Source of the DNA: Bryobacteraceae bacterium
GTDB taxonomy: Bacteria > Acidobacteriota > Terriglobia > Bryobacterales > Bryobacteraceae
NCBI GenBank assembly: GCA_023384675.1
Contig: JAHDVK010000010.1
Location: 1 to 64,000 of the forward strand
Length of the DNA: 64,000 nucleotides
Direction of reading: 5' to 3'
The notes under the pieces are model-generated. The model saw only the letters and a program-made list of their open reading frames with translations. It had not been told where the DNA came from and searched no databases. A program made the translations under genes and the position numbers. Below are positions 7,289 to 15,681 of this stretch, in pieces (position 1 is the stretch's first letter; every line of letters begins with the position of its first letter).

Positions 7289-9100
7289 TTGGACCATCAA
7301 AAGGAGCCCAGCAACCAGCCAACGCCGAATGGCAACGGTGCCGGTCCCTCCAGCCCGCCGCGGCGGTTTGGCGATTCGTTCTATGACAAAGCCGAGAACC
7401 GGCACCGTGCGCACAAAAATGAGGATGAGCAGATCTGGCATAACGTGCACCCTTGGACGCGCCTGAAAGGCTTCCTCGCGCCCGAGTCCTCCGACATGTG
7501 GATCATCGTGATCTACTCGCTCGCCATCGGACTTGTCACGCTGGTGCTGCCCGTCGCGACCCAGGCGCTGGTCAATACCATCGCCTTCGGCACCTTGGTG
7601 CAGCCGCTGGTCGCCCTGACGGTTCTCGTCTTCATCGCCCTGTCATTCAACACGGTGATGAACGCCTACCGGCTCTGGGTCGTTGAAGTCATGCAGCGCC
7701 GCATCTTCGTCCGCATCGCCGGCGATACCACGATGCGTCTGGTGAAAGTCCGTCCCGAGGCCTTCGACCGCTATCACGGCCCCGAGCTGGTGAACCGCTT
7801 CCTCGATGTGGTGACGGTCCAGAAAGCCGCTTCGACGCTGCTGGTGGATGGCCTTTCGGTCGCCTTCCAGACGCTGATCGGGATGATCCTGCTGGCGATC
7901 TACCACCCGTTTCTGCTGGTTTTCGACGTCGTTCTGGTCATTTTCATCCTCCTGGTCCTTTTCCCGATGAGCTCCGGCGCGATCCCCACCGCGATTAAGG
8001 AATCGAAGGCCAAATATGCCGTGGTGGCCTGGCTCGAGGAGATCGCCCGCCATCAGGTCGCCTTCAAGACCCGCGCCGGCTCGATCTTCGGCATGGAGCA
8101 GACGAATAGCCTGGTCATTACGTACCTCACATACCGCGCGAAGCACTTTCGCATTCTGCTGCGCCAGATCCTGGGCATGTACACCATCCAGGCACTGGCG
8201 TTCTCGGTCCTGCTGGGTGGCGGCGGCTGGCTGGTGATTAACCGGCAGTTGACGCTCGGCCAGCTCGTGGCCGCCGAGATCGTTGTCGCCCTGGTCGTCA
8301 GCGGGTTGACCAAGTTTGGCAAGCATCTCGAAACCTTCTATGACGCGATGGCCGCCATCGACAAGCTCGGCTACCTCGAAGACCTGCCCACCGAGCGCAC
8401 CGGGGGCGAGGGCCTGCCCCGGCTGAATCGCGGCGCGGCGCTTCGCATTCATGATGTCTCGATGGGCTACACCCAGAACCGCCGCCTGCTGGAGACGGTG
8501 GACTTCGAGATCCCCGCCGGCGGCCGCGTGGGGATTGTCGGGCCCACCGGCTGCGGCAAGAGCACCCTGCTGGACCTGATTTACGCCCTGCGTGAACCGG
8601 CCGAAGGCTTCCTCGAGATCGATGGCCTGGACTACCGGGATGTCCGCCTGGGTGAACTGCGCTCCCAGATTGCGCTCGTCCGCCAGCCGGAAATCTTCGA
8701 GGGCACAATTCTCGACAACCTCCGCGTTGGCCTGGAGCACCAGCTCGACACTTTGCAGGCCCGCGAAGCACTGGAGGAGGTCGGCCTGCTCGCGGATATC
8801 GTCGCCTTCCCTCAGGGCATCCAGACGCCGCTTTCCACGGGCGGCCAGCCCCTGTCGCCGGGCCAGCGCGTCCAGCTCGAGATCGCCCGTGCCATCCTGC
8901 GCCGGCCACGCGTGCTGATTCTCGACGAATGCCTGGACCACCTTGACGATCTGCCCGGCCGCGAGGAACTCTACAACCGTTTGTTCAGCCGGGAGATGCC
9001 CTGGACCCTGATCGTCACAAGCCAGAACCCCGAAATCCTCGGCCGCTGCGATTCGGTCTTCGAGATGTCCGACCGTAAAGTCCGGCCGCTTGGCGCTTGA
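7289..9100 (+). CDS. Type I secretion-like ABC exporter (permease-ATPase fusion)
   Basis: A 603-residue half-transporter with a hydrophilic N-terminal leader of about 70 residues, a membrane domain with about six helices (residues about 70-330) and a C-terminal nucleotide-binding domain. Walker A is GPTGCGKST (about 418-426) and Walker B is RVLILDECLDHLDD. The signature reads LSPGQ instead of LSGGQ, and the H-loop histidine is replaced (VTSQN, Gln at about 579), so ATP hydrolysis may be altered. No C39 peptidase domain is present. It starts with TTG. The HlyD and TolC partners follow in an operon, so it should form a cell-envelope-spanning exporter; the substrate is unknown. Confidence 0.85.
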   Translation: MDHQKEPSNQPTPNGNGAGPSSPPRRFGDSFYDKAENRHRAHKNEDEQIWHNVHPWTRLKGFLAPESSDMWIIVIYSLAIGLVTLVLPVATQALVNTIAFGTLVQPLVALTVLVFIALSFNTVMNAYRLWVVEVMQRRIFVRIAGDTTMRLVKVRPEAFDRYHGPELVNRFLDVVTVQKAASTLLVDGLSVAFQTLIGMILLAIYHPFLLVFDVVLVIFILLVLFPMSSGAIPTAIKESKAKYAVVAWLEEIARHQVAFKTRAGSIFGMEQTNSLVITYLTYRAKHFRILLRQILGMYTIQALAFSVLLGGGGWLVINRQLTLGQLVAAEIVVALVVSGLTKFGKHLETFYDAMAAIDKLGYLEDLPTERTGGEGLPRLNRGAALRIHDVSMGYTQNRRLLETVDFEIPAGGRVGIVGPTGCGKSTLLDLIYALREPAEGFLEIDGLDYRDVRLGELRSQIALVRQPEIFEGTILDNLRVGLEHQLDTLQAREALEEVGLLADIVAFPQGIQTPLSTGGQPLSPGQRVQLEIARAILRRPRVLILDECLDHLDDLPGREELYNRLFSREMPWTLIVTSQNPEILGRCDSVFEMSDRKVRPLGA

Positions 9101-9118
9101 TGGATAAAGGATTCACTG

Positions 9119-10495
9119 ATGGCTACGCCAACGACCACCAAGACCACTACACCGTCGCCCCCAGCCACGCAACCGGCCGCGCCCGGGCATGAGTCTCTCT
9201 TTCTGCCCGCCATCGAATTCGTTGGCTCGGCGCAAAACGCCCGCGTCCTCGCCCAGATCCTCGCCGTGCTCATCCTCACGACGGTGGTCGCGCTGATCTT
9301 CACTCCGTGGCAGCAGTCGGTGTCCGGCAATGGTATGGTCAGCGCATTGACTCCGGTCGAGCGCACCCAGGCCATCTCCACGCCGGTCGAAGGCCGCGTT
9401 CTCCAGTGGCATGTGACGGAAGGTTCGAAGGTCGAAAAGGGAGACCTGATCGTAGAAATCCAGGACAACGACCCCAACATCCTCGTCCGCATCGAGAACG
9501 AACGCCAGTTGCTCGAGGAACGGCGCAATAATACTCTCGCCCGCGTCAGAGCGCTCTCTGACCAGATCGCTCGTCTGGCTGAGTCCCGGGATAACGCCGT
9601 CGCCGCCGCCCGGTCCCGCGTGCAAGTCACGATGGACCGTGTCCGCCAGGCGGAACAGTCCATCACCGCCGCCAAGGAACGGATGAAGTTCGCCACTTTC
9701 AACCTGGATCTGCGAAAAAAAACCTTTGACCGCGGCCTGTCCGCGCTGCGCGACCTCGAGGCTGCCCGTCAGGAATACAATACCGCTGAAGCCATGGTTC
9801 TTCAGTCCGAAGCCATGCTCAGCGCCGCTCAGAACGAGAAGATCGCCGTCGAGGACGACCTCCGCCGGATCCAGGCCGACACGCAGGCGGCCATCGAGGC
9901 GCAAAATGCCAATCTGAACATCGCCCGCGCCGAGTCCGCCAACATTGGCGCCGAACTCCAGCGGACCGACGTCCGCCTCGCCCGCCAGGCCACACAACGG
10001 GTGGTCGCGCCCCGCGGCGGCACCATCCTCCGCCTGATGGCCCAACCCGATTCGGAACTGCTCAAGGCGGGCGATGCCGTCGCGGTGTTCGTTCCCGACG
10101 CTTATACGCCTACGGTTGAGATATGGCTCGACGGTGTGGACATGCCGCTGGTGCACCCGGGTGATCAAGTGCGCCTCATGTTTAACGGCTGGCCCGCCAT
10201 CCAGTTTGTCGGCTGGCCCTCGGTCGCCGTCGGAACCTTCGGTGGCCGCGTCCAGCTCGTGGACGCCACCGACACGCGCGCGGGGCGTTTCCGCATTCTA
10301 GTCGTCCCCGACCCCGACGACGACCCCTGGCCCTCGGCCAACTATCTTCGCCAGGGCGTGCAGGCGAAGGCCTGGGTCCTGCTCCGCGTCGTTCCTCTGG
10401 GCTGGGAACTCTGGCGCCGGTTTAACGGCTTCCCGCCGATCATCGCGGAGGACGAGCCCGGCATTATCAAGGCGAAGGAGCGCGCTGGGAAATGA
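9119..10495 (+). CDS. HlyD-family membrane fusion protein
   Basis: A 458-residue periplasmic adaptor. A Pro/Thr-rich cytoplasmic N-terminus leads into one membrane helix (about residues 42-62), a biotinyl-lipoyl-like half-motif (VEGRVLQWHVTEGSKVEKGDLI), a long coiled coil (about 120-290) and the second half (QRVVAPRGGTILRL). It lies 18 bp after the ABC exporter and its stop overlaps the TolC-like start (ATGA). It links the inner-membrane exporter to the outer-membrane channel. Confidence 0.9.
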   Translation: MATPTTTKTTTPSPPATQPAAPGHESLFLPAIEFVGSAQNARVLAQILAVLILTTVVALIFTPWQQSVSGNGMVSALTPVERTQAISTPVEGRVLQWHVTEGSKVEKGDLIVEIQDNDPNILVRIENERQLLEERRNNTLARVRALSDQIARLAESRDNAVAAARSRVQVTMDRVRQAEQSITAAKERMKFATFNLDLRKKTFDRGLSALRDLEAARQEYNTAEAMVLQSEAMLSAAQNEKIAVEDDLRRIQADTQAAIEAQNANLNIARAESANIGAELQRTDVRLARQATQRVVAPRGGTILRLMAQPDSELLKAGDAVAVFVPDAYTPTVEIWLDGVDMPLVHPGDQVRLMFNGWPAIQFVGWPSVAVGTFGGRVQLVDATDTRAGRFRILVVPDPDDDPWPSANYLRQGVQAKAWVLLRVVPLGWELWRRFNGFPPIIAEDEPGIIKAKERAGK

Positions 10496-12018
10496 TGTCC
10501 CCCCCGCCCAACAGATCCGTAGGGCGGGCTTCAGCCCGCGCGGGGCTTCAGCCCCGCAAACAAAATCACCCCGGATGCCGCCTGCTGGCGGCCCCGCTCC
10601 TTTTGATCCTAACCTTCCCCCTGTGTGCCCAGATCCCTGCCGCCCCCACGCGCCCGTCCGACACCGCGCCGCCGCCGGCGAACTGGCTCCGCCTGGAGCA
10701 GGTGCTCGAATCGGTCGACCGCAACTACCCGCCCCTGCTCATCGCCCTCCAGGACCGCGTGATCGCCGACGCCGACGTCACGCTCGCCGAAGGCCGCTTC
10801 GACCTCAACCTCCGCGCCGGGTTCGAAGGCGACTATCTTGGTTTCTACCGCAACGACGCGTATAGGGCCGGCGTCGATCAGGCCACGCAGTTCCAGGGCC
10901 TGACCTACTTCGCAGGCTATCAGCTCGGCCGCGGCGCCTATCCCGGTTACGAAGGCAAGACTCAGACGGACTCGCTCGGCCAGTACACGACCGGCGCCCG
11001 CCTGCCCCTGTTCCGCGACCGCGCCATCGACTCCCGCCGCGCCGAACTCCAGAAATCGCTCATCGGCCGCCGCATCGCCGACCTCGGCGTCGATCAACAG
11101 CGCCTGGTCATCATCCAGTTCGCCACCCGCCGCTTCTATGACTGGGTTACCGCGGGCCGCCGTTACCGCGCCGCGGCCGATGTCCTCCGCATCGCCGAGG
11201 AGCGCGATTCGCAGCTCAAGGAAGCCAGCCAGCTCGGCCAGATTCCAGCCATCGACGTCACGGATAACCTCCGCGCCATCTTGAGCCGCCGCGCCACTTT
11301 GGTTGAAGCCGAGCGGTTGCTCCAGTTGACGGCCATCGACCTCTCCCTCTTCTACCGCGATGCCGCGGGCGATCCCATTCTTCCTCAACCCGCGCAACTC
11401 CCCCCCGATTTCCCCGCGATGAACCAGCTCAGCGAGGACCGCCTGACCGAAGATATCGAACTCGCCCTCCGCCGCCGCCCGGAAATTCAGCGCTTCGCCG
11501 CCCAGCGCGAACAGGTTGAGGTGGACCGGCGCCTCGCTCGCAATCAAATGCTGCCGAACATCGACGCCCAGCTCGCCTTCAACCGTTCGGCCGGCGACCG
11601 CCTCGTTCAGCGCGGCCCCAGCGAACTCATCGCGTCGCTCGTGTTCGATCTGCCCTACCAGCGGCGCCAGGCCAGGGGCCGGGAGCTGGCGGCGCAGGCC
11701 CGCATCACACAGTTCGATCAGCGGGAACGCTTCGCCCGCGACACCGTCACGGCCGAAGTCCGCGACGCCTACTCCGCTCTCATCGCCGCCTACCGGCGCG
11801 CGGAGGTCCTTACCCAGGAACTCGACGTCACCCGCCAGCTGGAGGAGGCCGAACGCGTCCGTTTCAATCTCGGCGACGGCAACCTGTTCCTCGTCAACCT
11901 GCGCGAACAGGCTACCTTCGACACCGAAATCCGCCAGGTTGGGGCCTTGAACGAGTACTTTCGCGCTCTTGCGCTCTACGAATTCTCCATCGCCGAAGCG
12001 CTCAGCTCCAGACCCTGA
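10492..12018 (+). CDS. TolC-family outer membrane efflux protein
   Basis: A 508-residue outer-membrane channel subunit with two outer-membrane-efflux repeats rich in alpha-helix (for example WLRLEQVLESVDRNYPPLL and ERVRFNLGDGNLFLVNLREQ). The start is fixed by the ATGA overlap with hlyD. Residues about 10-22 are encoded by a REP element (10519-10557), placed between the start codon and the signal sequence (LLAAPLLLILTFPLCAQ, about 30-47), giving an unusually long n-region. It completes the ABC/HlyD/TolC set and converges with the small gene at 11976. Confidence 0.9.
   Translation: MMSPPPNRSVGRASARAGLQPRKQNHPGCRLLAAPLLLILTFPLCAQIPAAPTRPSDTAPPPANWLRLEQVLESVDRNYPPLLIALQDRVIADADVTLAEGRFDLNLRAGFEGDYLGFYRNDAYRAGVDQATQFQGLTYFAGYQLGRGAYPGYEGKTQTDSLGQYTTGARLPLFRDRAIDSRRAELQKSLIGRRIADLGVDQQRLVIIQFATRRFYDWVTAGRRYRAAADVLRIAEERDSQLKEASQLGQIPAIDVTDNLRAILSRRATLVEAERLLQLTAIDLSLFYRDAAGDPILPQPAQLPPDFPAMNQLSEDRLTEDIELALRRRPEIQRFAAQREQVEVDRRLARNQMLPNIDAQLAFNRSAGDRLVQRGPSELIASLVFDLPYQRRQARGRELAAQARITQFDQRERFARDTVTAEVRDAYSALIAAYRRAEVLTQELDVTRQLEEAERVRFNLGDGNLFLVNLREQATFDTEIRQVGALNEYFRALALYEFSIAEALSSRP
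10519..10557. repeat. REP-like double hairpin, copy 2 (inside a CDS)
   Basis: Inverted copy of 633-671. Hairpins: GCGGGC (10524-10529) with GCCCGC (10534-10539), and GCGGGGC (10540-10546) with GCCCCGC (10551-10557), each with a TTCA loop. Compared with copy 1, the two differences are one A-to-G and one T-to-C change that restore pairing in the smaller stem. Its 39 bp equal 13 codons, so it leaves the TolC-like frame open. Confidence 0.9.
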
Positions 12019-12341
12019 CCCGGCCGCACGAGATAAGGCGCCTCCCGCGCCAGAAGCTGCAAGGCGGGCGTCCGCGGCGCCGGACCTTCCAGCCGGCAGC
12101 AGGATTCGCCCGCGAACCCTTCAGCGACCAGCCGCCCGCCCAAGCGCCTGACCCGCCACACGCACCGCGCGCCACGCGTCCACCGCAACGACTCCGGGGC
12201 TCCGGTATAATCCTCCAGCAGCGTCAGCCCGCCTTCCGGGGTCTCATACGCCACCCAGGTCTCCACCGAGCCGCCCGATGCAAGAGCGTCCCGCATCGCC
12301 TCCAGCAATTCTTGCGCGCGTAACGCCAGCGTGTTCTTCAC
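11976..12341 (-). CDS. Hypothetical protein, 121 aa
   Basis: I do not recognise a family. The protein starts MKNTLALRAQELLEAMRDAL and has a plausible alpha/beta composition with no signal peptide or membrane helix; two cysteines (ESCCRLE) are adjacent. It fills the only open space between the convergent TolC gene, which it overlaps by 43 bp, and the DUF2721 gene starting at 12392 on the other strand. Codon use is like its neighbours, which favours a real gene, but no function can be inferred. Confidence 0.55.
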   Translation of the reverse strand: MKNTLALRAQELLEAMRDALASGGSVETWVAYETPEGGLTLLEDYTGAPESLRWTRGARCVWRVRRLGGRLVAEGFAGESCCRLEGPAPRTPALQLLAREAPYLVRPGQGLELSASAMENS

Positions 12342-12391
12342 TCTGAGCTCATCGGTTGAGGCGGCCGGTTCTTGAGAGAATGTGAGCAGGG

Positions 12392-12961
12392 ATGCTCCCC
12401 GACTTCGATCTCAACCTCGACACCCGCATCGGCACTCTCGGCACGGCGCTGAACATCCTCACCGCGATGATCACCCCCGCCCTGCTCGTTTCCGCCTGCG
12501 GCACCCTCATCCTGTCCACCTCCAACCGCCTCGCCCGCGTCATCGACCGTCTCCGCAAGCTCTCCGAGCACGTCGAGCGCCTCGCGAACCCCGCTCTTGT
12601 CGCCGAACTCCGCGCCGAGCGCCTCTCCTTCTGGCGCGACGAAATCGACCTGCAGGGCGCGCGCCTGCTCCTGCTGCAGCGCGCGCTAACGCAACTCTAC
12701 CTCGCCGTCGCCGCGTTCGTTTTTACCAGCGTCGCCATCGGTGTTGTCTCGGTCAGCTTCCGCTACTATTGGATCCCCGTCGCGCTGGGGATTACGGGCG
12801 CGCTGCTGATGCTCTCCGCCGCCATCACTCTTCTGCTCGAAACCCGTAAATCCGTCCGCGGCATGATGGCCGAAACCAGCTTCCACCTCCGCCTCGCCCG
12901 CCACCACGCGGCTCTCAGCGAAGACCCAGCCCTCCGTCCACCTGAAGAGTCTGACCGGTGA
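12392..12961 (+). CDS. DUF2721 family membrane protein
   Basis: A 189-residue protein with an N-terminal membrane segment (about 20-42) followed by STSNRLARVIDRLRKLSE, a highly characteristic DUF2721 block, and two further helices (about 95-120 and 125-150). Function unknown. The 3' end overlaps the convergent SDR gene by 47 bp. Confidence 0.88.
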   Translation: MLPDFDLNLDTRIGTLGTALNILTAMITPALLVSACGTLILSTSNRLARVIDRLRKLSEHVERLANPALVAELRAERLSFWRDEIDLQGARLLLLQRALTQLYLAVAAFVFTSVAIGVVSVSFRYYWIPVALGITGALLMLSAAITLLLETRKSVRGMMAETSFHLRLARHHAALSEDPALRPPEESDR

Positions 12962-13655
12962 CGAACTGCGTGCAGGTGAGAAAATAGACCACCGCCTCGG
13001 CGATATCGGCGCCCGTGCCGGGCTGGCCCGCAGGCGTATTTCGTGCCATTTGAACGATTTGCGGGTCGCCGGCCTCCTCGAACGGAATCACGCCGGGGGC
13101 CACCGAATTCACCGTGATCGCCGGCGCCCAGGCCTTCGCCAGGCCGCGCGTGAGCGCGATGACCCCCGCCTTCGAAGCGCAGTAATGGACGTGTTCGGGC
13201 CAGGCCAGAAACGCGCCCATCGAGCTGATGTTCACAATCCGGCCTGCGCCGCCCGGATTCTGGCGGCGCATGAGTAGAGCGGCCTGCTGGGCGCAGAAAA
13301 AACAGGCCTTCAGGTTGACGGAATGGATGAAATCCCAATCCGTTTCCGTCACTTCCAGCGGATCCACGCGCGTGAACCGGGCCGCGTTGTTCACCAGGGC
13401 GTCGAGGCGTCCAATGCGCGCTTCGATGTCGCAAAAAAGCGCAAAAATGTCGCTCGTTCGCTCCAAATTTGCCTGAAAAAGCGGCGCATCGCCGCATTCC
13501 GCGGCGGTTTGTTCAGCGGCGGCAGCCGAGCCGCCATAGTGAATCAGCACGCGCGCCCCCTCGGCGTGCAAACGCCGGCAGATCTCGCGGCCGATGCGCT
13601 TCGCGCCGCCGGTCACCAGGATGGTTCGGCCCTTCAAATCGCCCATATGGGCCAT
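12915..13655 (-). CDS. Short-chain dehydrogenase/reductase (pteridine-reductase-like)
   Basis: About 246 residues from ATG 13655 (MAHMGDLKGRTILVTGGAKR). NAD(P) motif TGGAKRIGREI, NNAARF, a catalytic Ser in NISSMG and YCASKAG (YxxxK) are all present. The TGGAKRIG start and length resemble FolM/PTR1-like reductases and FabG. A longer frame to 13949 adds sequence antisense to the eamA gene with no SDR similarity. Last gene of the mazG operon, 17 bp after eamA. Confidence 0.88.
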   Translation of the reverse strand: MAHMGDLKGRTILVTGGAKRIGREICRRLHAEGARVLIHYGGSAAAAEQTAAECGDAPLFQANLERTSDIFALFCDIEARIGRLDALVNNAARFTRVDPLEVTETDWDFIHSVNLKACFFCAQQAALLMRRQNPGGAGRIVNISSMGAFLAWPEHVHYCASKAGVIALTRGLAKAWAPAITVNSVAPGVIPFEEAGDPQIVQMARNTPAGQPGTGADIAEAVVYFLTCTQFVTGQTLQVDGGLGLR

Positions 13656-13672
13656 TATCGCGGAACTTGCGC

Positions 13673-14575
13673 TCAGCGGCGGTTGGTGAGCCACACCCCG
13701 GACATCACCAGAGCGCCGCCGAGGGCGACGGTTGCCGTTACGGGTTCGGCGAGCACCACCAGTCCCGTGGCGGCCGCGATCACCGGCTGCGCGTAGCTGA
13801 ACGCCGCCACGCGCGAGGCGGGCAGGTGGGTCATGGCGTAGTAGAAGATCATGTAGCCCGCCACCGAAGGCAGCGCCGCGAGATACAGAATCCACAGCCA
13901 GCCCTCGAGCGGCACCGCGAACATGTCGAAATCGCGCGCCAGCCACCACAGCAGCGGGATGCCCGCGATGGCGCCGGAAGCGTAGCCCAGGGTATTGACC
14001 GTGATGGTGTCGTGGCGGCGCGTGATCTCCTTGCCGAAGACGGCGAACAGGGCGAACGTAAATCCGGCAAGGAACACCAGCACATCGCCGAATACCGTGG
14101 CCCCGTGCGCGTCCTTGCCAGGACCCAGATTCAAAGCGGCCACGCCCGAAAACGCCAGCAGCATACCGCCCGCTGCGCGTCCGGTGATCTGCTCCTGGCC
14201 GCGCAGGCGCGCCAGCAGCATCACGGCGATGGGCGTGGTGGCGATGACGAGAGCGCCGTGTGAGACCGAGGTGCGGTCCATGCCGGTGATGAAGAAGATC
14301 TGGTTCAGGGTGATGCCGCAGACGCCCAGCGTAGCGATGAGGGGGAGTTCACGCCAGGTCCAGGGGGCTGAGCGCCCCGGATTATGCTTCTGGCTCCACC
14401 AGTAAACCGGCAGCATCAGCAGCGCGGCAAAGATGGCGCGCAGCGGCCCGATCATCAACGCCGGAAAGAAGCGCAGCGCGATCTTGGCGATCACGAAGTT
14501 GATGCCCCAGATGAAGGTCATCAGGCAGACCAGGCCGTAGACCCATGGGCGGGAGTAGGTCACCGGGCCGCGCAA
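13673..14575 (-). CDS. EamA/DMT-family transporter
   Basis: A 300-residue inner-membrane protein with ten predicted helices in two EamA repeats; FIWGINFVIAKIALRFFP marks the first repeat and LASGAIAGIPLL..PSVAGYMIFYYAM the second. DMT transporters usually export amino acids or other metabolites. Its start overlaps the end of the menC/NSAAR gene by 16 bp, so it may export or import a metabolite of that pathway. Confidence 0.9.
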   Translation of the reverse strand: MRGPVTYSRPWVYGLVCLMTFIWGINFVIAKIALRFFPALMIGPLRAIFAALLMLPVYWWSQKHNPGRSAPWTWRELPLIATLGVCGITLNQIFFITGMDRTSVSHGALVIATTPIAVMLLARLRGQEQITGRAAGGMLLAFSGVAALNLGPGKDAHGATVFGDVLVFLAGFTFALFAVFGKEITRRHDTITVNTLGYASGAIAGIPLLWWLARDFDMFAVPLEGWLWILYLAALPSVAGYMIFYYAMTHLPASRVAAFSYAQPVIAAATGLVVLAEPVTATVALGGALVMSGVWLTNRR

Positions 14576-15681
14576 TCCTGCTCGCGGACACGGACGGTCT
14601 TCAGAAATTCGTGGTCCAGGGGGTAGCCGAAGCCCGGCTCATCACGCAGTTCGATGGTGCCGCGCGGGGTGGTTTCCACCCAAGGATCGATGATGTCCCG
14701 CTTCCAGTACCGGCGCGAGGCCGACACATCCCCCGGCAGCGTGAAGTTAGGCAGGGAGGCGAGGGCGATGTTGTGGGCGCGGCCGATGCCCGCTTCGAGC
14801 ATGCCGCCGCACCACACCGGGATGCCGCGCTGCTGGCACAGATCGTGAATCCGCTTCGCTTCACTGAAGCCGCCCACGCGGCCGAGCTTGATGTTGATGA
14901 TGCGGCCCGCGTCGAGCCGGAGGGCCTGTTCGGCGTGGTGGGCCGAGCGGATGCACTCGTCGAGGCAGATGGGCGTCTTGAGCGCGGCCTGAAGCGGGGC
15001 ATGATCGATGATTTCGTCGTGGGCCAGCGGCTGCTCGAGCATCATCAGGTTGAATTCGTCCAACTGGCGGAGATGATCGATGTCGGCGAGGGTGTAGGCG
15101 GAATTGGCGTCGCCCATCAGGAGAATATCCGGAAATTCACGGCGGATTTCGCGCATGACGTTTACATCCCAGCCGGGCTTGATTTTGACCTTGATGCGCT
15201 GGTAGCCGGCTTCGAGTTCACGCCGGATCTTTTCGAGCAATTGCGGAATGGAGTCCTGGATGCCGATGGAGACGCCGCAGGGGATCTCGCGCCGCGCGCC
15301 CGCGCCGATGGTCTTCCAGAGGGGTTCACCCTCGAGGCGGGCAGCCAGGTCCCAGCAGGCGGCCTCAAGACCGCCTTTGGCCATGTTGTGGCCGCGCACC
15401 TTGGGCAGGCGGTCCGCTACGGCGGCGGGCGAGGCGAAGCTCCGGCCGATCACCGCGGGCGCGATATAGTCGCGCAACAGCAGCCACGCGCCTTCGGTCC
15501 ATTCCTCGTTGTAGAACGGATGTTCGCCGCAGGTGACCTCGCCCCAGCCGGAGACGCCGCTGGATTCCACTTCCACCAGAATCATGTCGCGGGTATAGGT
15601 GCGGCCAAAGCTGGTTTCAAAGAAATGCACCAGCGGCATCGAGATGAGGTGAAGCCTTACGGCATTGATGGTGAATTCCAT
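14560..15681 (-). CDS. o-Succinylbenzoate synthase / N-succinylamino acid racemase family enolase
   Basis: A 373-residue enolase-superfamily protein of the MenC/NSAAR subgroup. The KxK catalytic pair is in RIKVKIKPGWD, metal ligands are in LLMGDANSAY (Asp), MLEQPLAHDE (Glu) and CLDECIRS (Asp), and the second catalytic lysine is in INIKLGRVGG. C-terminal GGMLEAGIGRAHN is typical. Neighbouring GNAT (15657) and EamA genes rather than men genes suggest NSAAR activity (D- to L-N-succinylamino acid) over menaquinone synthesis, but the two cannot be separated from sequence alone. Confidence 0.88.
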   Translation of the reverse strand: MEFTINAVRLHLISMPLVHFFETSFGRTYTRDMILVEVESSGVSGWGEVTCGEHPFYNEEWTEGAWLLLRDYIAPAVIGRSFASPAAVADRLPKVRGHNMAKGGLEAACWDLAARLEGEPLWKTIGAGARREIPCGVSIGIQDSIPQLLEKIRRELEAGYQRIKVKIKPGWDVNVMREIRREFPDILLMGDANSAYTLADIDHLRQLDEFNLMMLEQPLAHDEIIDHAPLQAALKTPICLDECIRSAHHAEQALRLDAGRIINIKLGRVGGFSEAKRIHDLCQQRGIPVWCGGMLEAGIGRAHNIALASLPNFTLPGDVSASRRYWKRDIIDPWVETTPRGTIELRDEPGFGYPLDHEFLKTVRVREQDCAAR

